64,000 nucleotides of DNA, taken from assembly GCA_902362975.1 (NCBI GenBank), contig CABIYO010000007.1, forward strand, positions 1 to 64,000, given 5' to 3'. The position numbers were made by a program, and so were the translations under genes. Positions 15,486-23,541 of the stretch are shown here, piece by piece (positions within the stretch are counted from its first letter, which is position 1; the number at the start of each line of letters is the position of its first letter). The DNA is from Caryophanales bacterium. GTDB lineage: Bacteria > Bacillota > Bacilli > Exiguobacteriales > Exiguobacteriaceae. Under the pieces are notes generated by a model that was not told the DNA's origin, did no database searches, and was given only the letters and a program-made list of their open reading frames with translations.

Positions 15486-15770
15486 ATGGAAATCGTCATT
15501 ACTGCAATCTTGAAAGCACATCCCGGAAAAGAAGAGGCGTTACGTGAGGCGCTACACCGTGTGATTCCGCCGTCGCGTGCGGAAGAAGGGTGTCTCGCGT
15601 ACATTCTTCACGAGGCAATCGATGCACCGGGTACGTTTGTCTTCTATGAAAAGTATCAAGACGAAGAAGCGCTCGATCACCATATCCATTCGTCGCACTA
15701 TCAGGCGTATCGTGATGAAGCCGGAGAGCTTCTCGCCGTCCGTGAGGTCTATCGTTTGCATGAAGTCTGA
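15486..15770 (+). CDS. ABM-domain putative quinol monooxygenase
   Basis: A 94-residue single-domain protein of the dimeric alpha-beta barrel antibiotic-biosynthesis-monooxygenase family (YgiN-like). Diagnostic features are the N-terminal ITAILKAHPGKEEALREAL, the EEGCLAYILHEAID strand, and the FYEKYQDEEALDHHIHSSHY segment. ATG 15486 follows GAAGGAGGAA; a longer frame from 15336 overlaps the upstream terminator. Members act on quinols or as small oxygenases without cofactor; the substrate here is unknown. The gene borders a decayed region. Confidence 0.85.
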   Translation: MEIVITAILKAHPGKEEALREALHRVIPPSRAEEGCLAYILHEAIDAPGTFVFYEKYQDEEALDHHIHSSHYQAYRDEAGELLAVREVYRLHEV

Positions 15771-15784
15771 AAGGAGACATTCTC

Positions 15785-16208
15785 ATGATTACACAACCCG
15801 TGATTCCATGTATTTGGTTTGAATAGGACGTTGAAGAGATTGCCGAGTGGTATGTATCCATCTTTCCAGATTCGTTTGTCGACTATACGACGATTGTGAC
15901 ATTGTCGCTCGCTGGACAATTCTTTCAGTTGCTTAGGGGAGGGACGGCGCAAGAACGGAATCCGTCCATTTCCTACATGGTGTCGCTTCCGACGACGGAA
16001 GAGATCAATGCGCTATGGGAACAATTATACGAGGGAGCGGGTATCTTGATTCTATTAGACACGTACGACTTCAGTCAGCGTTATGGGTGGTTGCAGGACC
16101 GCTACGGGGTTTCTTGGCAAATCGTACATGATGACGGTAGGTTCGCAAGAGCAGATTGAACAGGTCGGACAGGCATGTCTGCCCATGAAAAAGCTTGATA
16201 TCGCCACG
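15785..16208 (+). pseudogene. Broken PhnB-like VOC (glyoxalase-fold) gene
   Basis: Conceptual translation matches PhnB/3-demethylubiquinone methyltransferase-like VOC proteins: start ITQPVIPCIWFE, then in-frame TAG at 15824 where the family has a residue before DVEEIAEWYVSIFPDS, then GQFFQLLRGG, YGWLQDRYGVSWQIVHDD. Near 16135 the frame shifts, and the typical ending VGQACLPMKKLDIATLRKA appears in another frame up to about 16208. One nonsense codon plus one frameshift leave no functional product. AAGGAGACATTCTC precedes the ATG, so initiation signals remain. Confidence 0.85.
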
Positions 16209-16252
16209 TTGCGCAAAGCAAAATTCCCGATACAAATAGCCCGGGAGTTTTT

Positions 16253-17072
16253 TCATGGACTCATTTGCGAGAGGGCATCTTTCTCGATGATAGTATCCGA
16301 GAGCCGGAGCTGACTGGCCGCGTGGTCGATGTAAGGGGCGCATCGATCGAATGCGACTTGTTCTTCCGTCTCAATGGAATAGCATGTGCCGTTACGAGCA
16401 CGTTCGGTCAAGTCTGGTTCATAGTAATGATTTTCGTATCGGAAAGCGCCCGTCCGAAAGACGGTTAGATTTGACGTATCATTCAATAAGGAGTCGCCAA
16501 GTAAATCGAGAATCGTCGGGGCGATATCGATTTGTCCACCACTCACCTCCATGACTTCTCCTGTCGTCAGTTCAGGTGGTTTGATGAAGAGAGGGAAAGC
16601 ACGGTCGAGTTGAAACGCGTCAACCGTCGAGTCCACTTCTTCGAGGGTAGCCATCGCTTAACTCTTCCATGAATCCGACCGACGTATTCAAGAATTCTTG
16701 GTCGTTGAGTGCCATCCCGATGATACTTTGGTCGGGGTAGTCTTTGTCGCTAAAGAAATGATTGAATCCGATATTGTCATAAAAGTCATCGCGATTCCAA
16801 AAGTTTTTTCGGAAAAAATGCATGGATGCCGTATCGTAGCCCGCCTCGTTCAAGGATTGAGAGAGCGCGTTGAACTGATTTCCCGGGAAACGCGTGTAGA
16901 CGGAACCAGACTTGACAGGATAAAGTGACGTGTTGACGATGAACTCTGCATCAGACGTTCGCCCTTCATGCGTTTGATGATACACGTTCGGGAAGTAGAG
17001 CATGTCACGTCGCAGTCGGTTCAAATTCGGGGTCAGTTCCTGTCCATCAATCTGTTGATCGATGACGGATGT
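16253..17072 (-). pseudogene. Remnant of an LtaS-like lipoteichoic acid synthase/sulfatase gene
   Basis: Reading the minus strand from 17072, the translation VIDQQIDGQELTPNLNRL and the following HQTHEGRTSDAEFIVNTSLYP match the sulfatase domain of LtaS-type glycerophosphate transferases. The N-terminal five-helix membrane region and the beginning of the sulfatase domain (including the nucleophile Thr segment) are missing. After GFMEELS the frame changes near 16640 and about 90-100 residues including the metal-binding HxH region are absent, resuming at FQLDRAFPLFIKPPELTTGE and ending with a normal-looking C terminus. So it is 5'-truncated, internally deleted and frameshifted. Confidence 0.85.
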
Positions 17073-17284
17073 TTACAATGATTCGAGTTGTAAAACGATA
17101 ACGTTTCATCTGTTTTAGCAGTCTGGAGCTCAATATAAAAATCACCGAGCTTGAGCCAACTGTTGAAGTCACGCGTATGGAAGTTTGGCGACTCCTGGAC
17201 GAGTTCAAAACCGAGCGCTTCGTAAAATGACTTCGATGCGGCATAATCCGGTGTTTGGATACAGATATGATGGATTTGTTTCAT
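17073..17284 (-). pseudogene. 3'-truncated VOC-family protein gene
   Basis: Starts ATG 17284 (overlapping the upstream VOC gene's TAA as TAATGA) with IHHICIQTPDYAASKSFYEALGFELV, an N-terminal glyoxalase half-domain, through FYIELQTAKTDETLSFYN. It then runs at about 17073 into LtaS-like sequence in a different frame and stops soon after. The second beta-alpha-beta-beta-beta motif with its metal ligands is gone, so activity is unlikely. Confidence 0.8.
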
Positions 17285-17706
17285 TAGTTGTTTCCTTTCG
17301 TTTGCAACTCTTTCACTCGATCATGGTGGAACGGGGAAGTCAATTCTTCTGAGATGAGGCTGATTGTATGTCCATCCGGGTCTCGTACGTCAAAACAGGA
17401 CATACCACCGAAATCGTGAAGCGGGGTCGCAATCAACCCTGCTTGTTCGAACGATTGGTACGCGAGCTGGATGTCTTCACAGATGATATTGAAATAAACA
17501 TGGGCTTGTTCGGACGCATCCTTAAATGTTGTAGGTTGCGTTGAAGTGGTTTGAATCAATCCGATTTGAGTTGAGCCATCTGGCAGACAAATTCCGATGC
17601 CCCCTTCCCAGCGCCCGATTTCTTGGGTATAAAAATAAGTGGTATACCAGTTCAGAGACTGTTCTACATCTGATACGGGAATGAAGATACTTCCGATTCG
17701 GAACAT
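17284..17706 (-). CDS. VOC-family (glyoxalase-fold) protein
   Basis: A 140-residue intact vicinal-oxygen-chelate protein. It has two halves: IGSIFIPVSDVEQSLNWYTTYF (4-25) and the C-terminal FEQAGLIATPLHDFGGMSCFDVRDPDGHTISLIS with D-PDGH, the usual metal/substrate side. Start ATG 17706 follows AAAAGGAGGGG on the minus strand. The truncated VOC gene at 17073-17284 overlaps its stop, so the two were a tandem pair. Members include glyoxalases, dioxygenases and fosfomycin/bleomycin resistance proteins; I cannot narrow the role. Confidence 0.8.
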   Translation of the reverse strand: MFRIGSIFIPVSDVEQSLNWYTTYFYTQEIGRWEGGIGICLPDGSTQIGLIQTTSTQPTTFKDASEQAHVYFNIICEDIQLAYQSFEQAGLIATPLHDFGGMSCFDVRDPDGHTISLISEELTSPFHHDRVKELQTKGNN

Positions 17707-17823
17707 AAGATCCCCTCCTTTTTATTGTTAGTGTAGCGAATACAAGCCTTCGAAGATACGGGAGAAGAAACTTTATACGGGAGAAATCGTATGGGAGAGA
17801 GAGAAAATCAATGAGGTGAAAGC

Positions 17824-18300
17824 ATGAAAGGAAATGAAATCACGATTCAACCGGTTGATGCAGTCAATCGAGAGGCGGTCATCGCCATGACAGTGGACGA
17901 GAAACAATCTCGATTCATCGAGACGAATGCCGAATCCCTTCGAGAGATGATTGAGGATACGAAATACAATTGGCAGAGCTTTGCATTTTATGAAGGTGAG
18001 CGACCGGTTGGCTTCGTGATGGTCGGAGCAGAAAACCAGTCAGAACGTTACGTGTGGCTCGACCGTTTCATGATTGATCAAAACGAACAGGGGAAAGGCG
18101 TTGGAACGAAGTGCCTACGCATGGCAGTGGAATTCATCCAGACACTATACGACGTGGATGATATCATCCTCAGTCTCCATCAAGAGAATGAAGCCGCGAA
18201 ACGATTTTACGCGAAAAACGGCTTTGTCGACAGCGGCTTAATCGATGAATCGAACGGTGAAGCGATTTGGGTCTATCATACAAAAAACCGACCGTCATGA
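17824..18300 (+). CDS. GNAT acetyltransferase, diamine/PaiA-like
   Basis: A 158-residue GCN5-related N-acetyltransferase. The N-terminal IQPVDAVNREAVIAMTVDEKQ followed by FIETNAESL is the pattern of diamine/spermidine acetyltransferases (BltD-like). The acetyl-CoA loop is QNEQGKGVGTKCL (about 83-95) and the C-terminal NEAAKRFYAKNGFVDSG is the usual GNAT motif B. A paralogous gene lies at 24684. ATG 17824 follows AATGAGGTGAAAGC. Its stop lies within a hairpin shared with the convergent gene. Confidence 0.82.
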   Translation: MKGNEITIQPVDAVNREAVIAMTVDEKQSRFIETNAESLREMIEDTKYNWQSFAFYEGERPVGFVMVGAENQSERYVWLDRFMIDQNEQGKGVGTKCLRMAVEFIQTLYDVDDIILSLHQENEAAKRFYAKNGFVDSGLIDESNGEAIWVYHTKNRPS

Positions 18301-18309
18301 GTCGGTCGG
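18281..18309 (-). terminator. Terminator shared by two convergent genes
   Basis: Stem CCGACCG/CGGTCGG (18288-18294 and 18303-18309). On the minus strand it is followed by six T. The loop contains the last bases of both stop codons (TGA at 18298 on plus, TGA at 18297 on minus). Confidence 0.8.
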
Positions 18310-18558
18310 ATTCTCGGATGGACTTGTTTTTTGCGTGACATTCATAGCTGCCAAGAAGAAGGGAATAGCGGCAAAGAGAAACAAGGTAACGAACCAGTTT
18401 TGGAGAAATGGATCGACAAACGTCGGTTTTTCCAACCAGCTCCCGGTTGAGATTTCGGCGTACCAACGTATGTAGAGTGCGATGCGTTCGAGCGTGTATA
18501 AGAATCCGGACAAAAACAACAAAATACCACCCGCTACAAGTTGATTGAAACGAGACAT
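18295..18558 (-). CDS. Small two-helix membrane protein
   Basis: An 87-residue protein with two hydrophobic segments (about 8-28 and 54-74) separated by an acidic/aromatic loop, ending in a polar Ser/Pro tail. No family recognised. ATG 18558 follows AGAGGAGGGG. A 7-bp inverted repeat CTATAGA/TCTATAG lies just upstream and may be an operator. Role unknown. Confidence 0.65.
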   Translation of the reverse strand: MSRFNQLVAGGILLFLSGFLYTLERIALYIRWYAEISTGSWLEKPTFVDPFLQNWFVTLFLFAAIPFFLAAMNVTQKTSPSENPTDS

Positions 18559-18570
18559 AAAACCCCTCCT

Positions 18571-18589
18571 CTATAGATGTTGTCTATAG
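18571..18589. promoter_or_regulatory. CTATAGA-N5-TCTATAG inverted repeat
   Basis: Perfect 7-bp arms with five-base spacer, immediately upstream of the ribosome binding site of the 87-residue membrane protein gene. A repressor site is more likely than a terminator because no T run follows in the sense direction. Confidence 0.5.
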
Positions 18590-18617
18590 TTTACCATTTT
18601 CATCCAAAAAGGGGCTT

Positions 18618-19103
18618 TTATTTGAGTACGCTCGGTCGCAACTGTTTGACGCGTGACAAGACGAGCCAACCGAGAAGCGCGCCCGTCAAACTAGAGGCAA
18701 GGAAGGCCGGGACAAAGAAAAATGCACCGAACGTCGAACCCATCAACAGTTTTGCGTACGGGACGGCAATCAACGAGGCGATAACCCCAGTCCCGATGAT
18801 TTCTCCGAGAGCGGCAGCATAGACGCGGTTCGTGCGAACGAAGAAAATGCCGGCAAGAAACGCGCCAATCATGCCACCAGGGAAAGCGAGCAGTGATCCT
18901 GTGCCGGTCATGACGCGAATGAGTCCGGTGACGAAAGCGACGAGAACGGCTCCGATTGGACCGACAGTGACTGCGGTGATCACGTTCACCATATGCTGAA
19001 TCGGATAAGCACGGGCAACACCTGTAGGAATCGAGATGAACATCGAACCGACGACGGCGATGGCGACGAGCATTGCCATCCAAGTGAGTTGTTGAATACG
19101 CAT
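18618..19103 (-). CDS. thiW: Thiamine-precursor ECF transporter S component ThiW
   Basis: A 161-residue membrane protein, the substrate-binding S subunit of an energy-coupling-factor importer believed to take up a thiazole moiety. It shows five to six hydrophobic segments and the ThiW signature PIQHMVNVITAVTVGP followed by GSLLAFPGGMIGAFLAG. The shared ECF ATPase/EcfT module is not in this window. A TPP riboswitch with a terminator lies directly upstream, so the gene is switched off when thiamine pyrophosphate is abundant. ATG 19103 follows GAAAGGAGAC. Confidence 0.92.
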   Translation of the reverse strand: MRIQQLTWMAMLVAIAVVGSMFISIPTGVARAYPIQHMVNVITAVTVGPIGAVLVAFVTGLIRVMTGTGSLLAFPGGMIGAFLAGIFFVRTNRVYAAALGEIIGTGVIASLIAVPYAKLLMGSTFGAFFFVPAFLASSLTGALLGWLVLSRVKQLRPSVLK

Positions 19104-19122
19104 GAATAGTCTCCTTTCAAAA

Positions 19123-19158
19123 TAAAAACGCCACGTTTCCAGACGGAAAAATGGCGTG
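19123..19158 (-). terminator. Riboswitch-controlled terminator before thiW
   Basis: On the minus strand ACGCCA and TGGCGT close a stem with inner TTTCC/GGAAA pairing, followed by TTTTATTTT. It is the expected expression platform of the adjacent TPP riboswitch. Confidence 0.75.
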
Positions 19159-19174
19159 GATATACAGAGACGTA

Positions 19175-19266
19175 TCCCACACCACTTCCCTACGCTGGTA
19201 TGAGCCAGATCAGGTTCAAAGGGTCCGGCAAATGCCGTCTCAGCCCGAAGGCTCCCCTAGTGGTCG
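19175..19266 (-). promoter_or_regulatory. TPP riboswitch (THI element) of thiW
   Basis: The minus strand carries the conserved blocks CACTAGGGGAGCC, GGGCTGAGA, CGGACCCTTTGAACCTGATCT and TACCAGCGTAGGGAAGTGG, in order. Binding of thiamine pyrophosphate should favour the downstream terminator. Confidence 0.95.
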
Positions 19267-19313
19267 TTTATTGATTTGAGTATAGCATAGCTAAAATCGG
19301 AAAAGGGGCGAAA

Positions 19314-20054
19314 TTATCCCTCATTCTTGGCTAACAGGTCCTCATAGTCCTTCTCGTTCCAAAAGAGCGGTGAGATGGATTCGGGGCCTTTTAAAATTTC
19401 TCCGTCCTGATCATATACGATGGCATATCCGTTCTCGACATCGAATACGAACAAGTCGGCAGTGATTTCAGTCACGCCGTTCCCGGCGATGATCACATCA
19501 TCGATTGGCTCCCGTGCCAGTTCGACGCCCGCTTCATCGAGTTCGACGAGGAGAGCTGACGTGTAGGCATGGCGGTCATAGACCGTTTGGAATTCATCCT
19601 GCGTGAGGACGACATCGGAAGGTGGGGCACTTGTACCGAATTTTCGATTTTCAATCTCTTCGACGTATTGAAGGAAGGATTCCTCTTGCCAGAATAGCGG
19701 AGCGACCGACTCAGAGCCATTGATCACCGTTCCGTCCCGACTATCGAAAATGGTAGCATACGTCCCGTCATCGAGCTTGAATGGGTAAATATCCGCATAC
19801 GTATGCTCGAGGCCGTTGCCTGCGATGATGACCCGTTCGAACGTCTCCCGAAACGGTTTGATTCCTTGTTGTTCAAGGGCAGTAAGGAGCGGTTTCGTTT
19901 GTTCGTATTGGTCATAGACGTCTTTAAAGTCCTCACGCGTCCATTCGGTGATGGGTTCATCGGGTGATTCGATTGGGGTTGGATTGTCTGCCACCGTATC
20001 TGTACAACCCGTGAGTAAAAGTGCACTTAATCCGAATATCGCGCATCGTCTCAT
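19314..20054 (-). CDS. Lipoprotein with two tandem copies of an unknown domain
   Basis: A 246-residue predicted lipoprotein: signal peptide to lipobox LLTGC (Cys about 17), a Pro/Glu linker, then two homologous domains of about 90 residues (about 40-135 and 150-245). Both contain (D/E)F..VYD, a helix ending LxxxGI/V, RE.(F/I)(E/D)-VIIAGNG, an aspartate-rich strand segment, and (E)S(V/I)(A/S)PLFW followed by a charged helix. I do not recognise the family. ATG 20054 follows TTAAGGGGATGG. It is exported and anchored outside the membrane; role unknown. Confidence 0.75.
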   Translation of the reverse strand: MRRCAIFGLSALLLTGCTDTVADNPTPIESPDEPITEWTREDFKDVYDQYEQTKPLLTALEQQGIKPFRETFERVIIAGNGLEHTYADIYPFKLDDGTYATIFDSRDGTVINGSESVAPLFWQEESFLQYVEEIENRKFGTSAPPSDVVLTQDEFQTVYDRHAYTSALLVELDEAGVELAREPIDDVIIAGNGVTEITADLFVFDVENGYAIVYDQDGEILKGPESISPLFWNEKDYEDLLAKNEG

Positions 20055-20127
20055 GTTTCCATCCCCTTAACTGACATTTTCCACCATTTTATCATTCATG
20101 ATGAAAAAGCAGAACCTGTGCACATTC

Positions 20128-20820
20128 TCACTCGGGGTGAGGACGTGTCGCGTAGGTATCGAGTGTTCTCTTGAAGTGAAGTGTATCTTCTTCAGAAATC
20201 GTCACACCTGAGGAGGCGCCGTAGCGAACCGCATGATAAACGGAAGGGTTCATCGGTAAATCGATGCGTTGGAACCACTCTTGCAGTGTCTCATGAGCAC
20301 GCAATCGCTTGGCTGGTACGAGAGATTGGTTAAATGTGATCAGCGCATCGCGAATCGGGACGTTCGTGAACGCTGTGAGCGTCGAAACGGACGAAGCGTT
20401 CTTGTGTTGTAGCGATTCTACAAGCGGGTCTGCGTTTGAATCAACATGATCTCGTGCGAGCGCCAAACGTTGCTTCCGTTTTCGATAGACATAGAAACTG
20501 AAGCAACAGAATGCGATCAAAGCGACGAATAACCCGAGATTTCGTCGTGTTGATTCTCCAGATCCCGTGATTCTCTCAAAAAAGTTATTCTTTCCTTTTT
20601 GAGGATCCAATTCAAACGGGTAATCTGCTTTGGATTCACCAATTAAAATGCCATCATCCTCATCCGATAGGAGATCAGTCGGGGGACTGTTATTTTCCTC
20701 GACGGGGATCGTTTCCGGGTTGTAGAGCCATTCGAATACACTCGTCGTAATCACCATCATCGTAAAGGTGACAAGGAGTGTGGCGGCAATCATGAGAAGA
20801 AACTTGTTCGTCCAGCGCAA
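20128..20820 (-). CDS. DUF4129-type membrane protein next to a MoxR/DUF58 pair
   Basis: A 230-residue protein with an N-terminal membrane segment (about 9-30), an acidic extracytoplasmic stretch (35-85), a second helix (about 95-112) followed by YRKRKQRL, and a cytoplasmic DUF4129-like tail with helices ending TLQEWFQRIDL and the VYHAVRYGASSGVTISEEDT segment. In many bacteria this tail is fused to a transglutaminase and lies downstream of moxR-DUF58; here it stands alone and is divergent from moxR. TTG start at 20820 follows AAAAGGAGG. Confidence 0.7.
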   Translation of the reverse strand: MRWTNKFLLMIAATLLVTFTMMVITTSVFEWLYNPETIPVEENNSPPTDLLSDEDDGILIGESKADYPFELDPQKGKNNFFERITGSGESTRRNLGLFVALIAFCCFSFYVYRKRKQRLALARDHVDSNADPLVESLQHKNASSVSTLTAFTNVPIRDALITFNQSLVPAKRLRAHETLQEWFQRIDLPMNPSVYHAVRYGASSGVTISEEDTLHFKRTLDTYATRPHPE

Positions 20821-20913
20821 GAGGGTACCTCCTTTTGAATTTTCAGACTATTTGTTGTTTATCTTACCATAAAAAGGTAAAGTTTGATTAAGACAAAAAA
20901 TGGAGGTCGTCAT

Positions 20914-21834
20914 ATGGGTATGGAGCAGGTCATCAAACAGTTGAACGAAGTGTATTTAGGAAAAGAGGATGTCGTACGCCTCTGTTGTACGGCGTTACTC
21001 GCGGAAGGACATATTCTATTAGAAGATGTGCCAGGCACGGGGAAAACGTTACTTGCCAAAACGATTGCGGCCAGCTTCGACGGGGTGTTCTCCCGGATTC
21101 AATTCACGGCCGACTTGTTACCGTCTGATGTGATTGGAGCAGACTATTTCAACATGCAGACGCAGACGTTCGATCATCGCCAAGGACCAATCTTTGCGAA
21201 CATCGTCTTGATTGATGAAATTAACCGAGCGATTCCACGAACGCAGTCCGCCTTGCTCGAGGCGATGGAAGAACGACAAGTTTCCATCGGTGGAGAGACA
21301 TATCCGATGCCGAAACCATTTTTCGTCATCGCGACGCAAAACCCGATTGAATCAGCGGGGACGTTCCCCTTACCGGATGCCCAACTCGATCGCTTCTTGA
21401 TTTCGATTCCAGTCGGTTATCCTGATGTTGCGGAAGAGAGAGAACTCCTCTTACAAGTGATGCGTCAAACGAGGAAAACCGTAGAGGCGGTTGCGACGTT
21501 AGACGAGTTACGCCGTGCTCAGGAGGAAGTGAAGCAAGTATCGATTCAAGATGATGTCCTTGATTACTTACTCGGGCTCGTTCATGCGACCCGGGAACAT
21601 GCATCCGTCGAGGTCGGTGTCAGTCCACGTGGAGCCATCGCGCTCATGCGAGCGTCTCAAAGTTATGCCTATCTGAACGATCGATTGTACGTCATTCCGG
21701 AAGATGTGAAAGCCGTGGCACCTTATGTCTTGTCCCATCGTTTGACGTTGACGCTTGAAGGAGGCATCAAATCGACGAAACAGGACATTATCCGTTACAT
21801 CTTAGACACCGTCTCTGTGCCGGTAGAGGGCTGA
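20914..21834 (+). CDS. MoxR-family AAA+ ATPase
   Basis: A 306-residue AAA+ chaperone-like ATPase. Walker A is EDVPGTGKTLLAKT (about 40), Walker B VLIDEINRAIPRTQSALLEAMEE (about 105), sensor 1 ATQNPIE (about 145), and the VSPRGAIALMRASQSYAYL segment is typical of the MoxR C-terminal lid. ATG 20914 is chosen because TGGAGGTCG lies six bases before it; the longer frame from 20884 lacks such a site. DUF58 follows after two bases. MoxR-DUF58 pairs are thought to remodel or insert metal/cofactors into surface or VWA-like partner proteins. Confidence 0.92.
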   Translation: MGMEQVIKQLNEVYLGKEDVVRLCCTALLAEGHILLEDVPGTGKTLLAKTIAASFDGVFSRIQFTADLLPSDVIGADYFNMQTQTFDHRQGPIFANIVLIDEINRAIPRTQSALLEAMEERQVSIGGETYPMPKPFFVIATQNPIESAGTFPLPDAQLDRFLISIPVGYPDVAEERELLLQVMRQTRKTVEAVATLDELRRAQEEVKQVSIQDDVLDYLLGLVHATREHASVEVGVSPRGAIALMRASQSYAYLNDRLYVIPEDVKAVAPYVLSHRLTLTLEGGIKSTKQDIIRYILDTVSVPVEG

Positions 21835-21836
21835 AG

Positions 21837-22889
21837 ATGACCTTCTCGACACATAACGCCCTACAGAAACAATGGATTCCGGTTTATGGATTCGCTGGGG
21901 TGATTCTCGTATTCGTCCCGTACATGGAGATTGTCGGATATGCGCTTTGTTTACTTGCGGGCATCGTTTGGTTCTTTGAACGGACACGGAAACAGTTGGA
22001 ACAAGCTCTTCGGCTTCACATACATAGCCATGAATCCCTTCTCTTTGTCGGGGATGAGACGGAGGTACAACTGATTTTAGATGGAAGTGAAGTCGTCGAA
22101 CGACTCGGGCTTCCGGTTCGTGTTCGACTGAAATCCAATACAGCGCTCAGCTTCCCAGCCCACGACCGGTCCCCGAATAGTTTGGATATGACATTACGGA
22201 CAGATCAGGCTCGTCACATGCTTCACATTCAAGCCGAATTCCGAGGTCCTGCTTACATCGAGGAGTGCGTACTCGCCGTTCCGCTCCCGTTTCATCTCGG
22301 GACGTATCTTCTTGAGTGCCCTATTGAGAAGCGATGGACGGTATTACCGTCACTCACGCTACACCCTCCGGTCGGCACGAAACGCTTGGCGCTCGGTGAC
22401 CGACCTCTGACCGCATCACCACTTCGGAATCCACTTCAGGTTCTAGGGTCGAAGCCGTATGAAGGAGAACCGGTCAAAGAGATTGACTGGGTCGCGACGG
22501 CAAAACTTGGACGAGTCCAGTCGAAAGTCTTTCAAAAGACATCGCTCGATACGTTCACGTTCGCAGTCGATTTGAGTGGGCCGTCCGGCTACACGTTACA
22601 TCACGACTTCGAGTCGATCATCAGCCAAGTCGCATATGTGACGACCCGACTCTTAAAAGAAGAGTGTAAAGTCGAGCTGTTCATCAACCGCTTCAATGGT
22701 GAAGGGAAGATGGAACATATCTCTCTTCAAGAGGGAGAACGAGGTTCACGCCTCATCCTCTTGATGCTGGCCGACCTTCATCCTGGGAACCGCTTCATCT
22801 CGACAGATGCGTTCGTCCGTATGGTCGAGCGGAAACGCTTGAAGCAAAGTCATCTCGTCTGGTTCAATCAGCATAATTTGTACGACTAA
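21837..22889 (+). CDS. DUF58 protein (MoxR partner)
   Basis: A 350-residue protein with two N-terminal membrane helices (about 15-50), a beta-rich domain, and the DUF58 core: GTKRLALGDRPLTASPLRNPLQ, then YEGEPVKEIDWVATAKLGRVQSKVF, the usual R-Y..G-D.-R.IDW-like signature in a variant form, followed by a VWA-like strand (TFAVDLSG). It starts two bases after the moxR stop. The variant signature (EGEPVKEIDW) keeps the invariant IDW. Likely works with the upstream ATPase at the membrane. Confidence 0.85.
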   Translation: MTFSTHNALQKQWIPVYGFAGVILVFVPYMEIVGYALCLLAGIVWFFERTRKQLEQALRLHIHSHESLLFVGDETEVQLILDGSEVVERLGLPVRVRLKSNTALSFPAHDRSPNSLDMTLRTDQARHMLHIQAEFRGPAYIEECVLAVPLPFHLGTYLLECPIEKRWTVLPSLTLHPPVGTKRLALGDRPLTASPLRNPLQVLGSKPYEGEPVKEIDWVATAKLGRVQSKVFQKTSLDTFTFAVDLSGPSGYTLHHDFESIISQVAYVTTRLLKEECKVELFINRFNGEGKMEHISLQEGERGSRLILLMLADLHPGNRFISTDAFVRMVERKRLKQSHLVWFNQHNLYD

Positions 22890-22952
22890 CAAGGAACTTT
22901 CCTTCTTCTGGCGAACTGTATCATACAGAGATGACCAAAGGGGGAGATCTAT

Positions 22953-23492
22953 ATGGCAAAACGAAAGTATGCGAATCGACGAGACTGGGAGCGAATTTTA
23001 AAGAACCGTTATGCGCAAGAACGCGTTCAGACGGAACAATTTTCCGGGGTGGTTGCTTTATTCCAAATCGATGAGGTTCGGGCACCATTATATAAAAAGC
23101 ATAAAGGGGAAGAATTCATCGTGGCGGATGCCGGGTTTGCTTGGCTCCAATATTTCCCGGACAATGAACCGTTCGGTGTGACGGTCATGTTCAATCCTGA
23201 CGGTGAAATCGTGCAATGGTATATCGACCTCGTCGACCGAATCGGCGAAGAAAATGGCATTCCGTACATGGATGACTTGTTGCTCGATATTCTTGTATTT
23301 CCAAATGGCGATATCGTCAAAAAGGATGAGGATGAGTTCAAGGCGGCGGCTGAAAGCGGCGAATTGACGCCTGAACAGGTCGAACGTGGATGGCGTGAGT
23401 TCGAAGCGACGCTCGAACGAATCGAACGTGGAGACTTCATCTACTTTGATTTGGCAAAAGGACATTACGAACAGTTAAAACAAAAGCTATGA
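22953..23492 (+). CDS. DUF402 family protein (putative nucleotide phosphatase)
   Basis: A 179-residue cytoplasmic protein of the DUF402 family. The core contains FIVADAGFAWLQYFPDNEPF, VTVMFNPDGEIVQWYIDLVDRIG and MDDLLLDILVFPNGDIVKKDEDE, whose clustered acidic residues match the metal site of nucleoside tri/diphosphatases such as Bacillus YgaC and related proteins. ATG 22953 follows AAAGGGGGAGAT. Single gene. The phosphatase assignment comes from family knowledge; substrate preference cannot be read from the sequence. Confidence 0.8.
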   Translation: MAKRKYANRRDWERILKNRYAQERVQTEQFSGVVALFQIDEVRAPLYKKHKGEEFIVADAGFAWLQYFPDNEPFGVTVMFNPDGEIVQWYIDLVDRIGEENGIPYMDDLLLDILVFPNGDIVKKDEDEFKAAAESGELTPEQVERGWREFEATLERIERGDFIYFDLAKGHYEQLKQKL

Positions 23493-23541
23493 GCGAATTC
23501 ACTCTCTCTGCTACAGTAAGAGCGTAGGAGGGGGAGTTTGT

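Noticed and set aside
15896..16159. 87-residue VOC protein starting inside the PhnB-like remnant
   Set aside because: It is only the middle part of the broken gene and has no ribosome binding site or complete fold.
18691..19083. 130-codon open frame overlapping thiW in another frame
   Set aside because: Low-complexity His/Arg-rich product, a shadow of the hydrophobic thiW codons.
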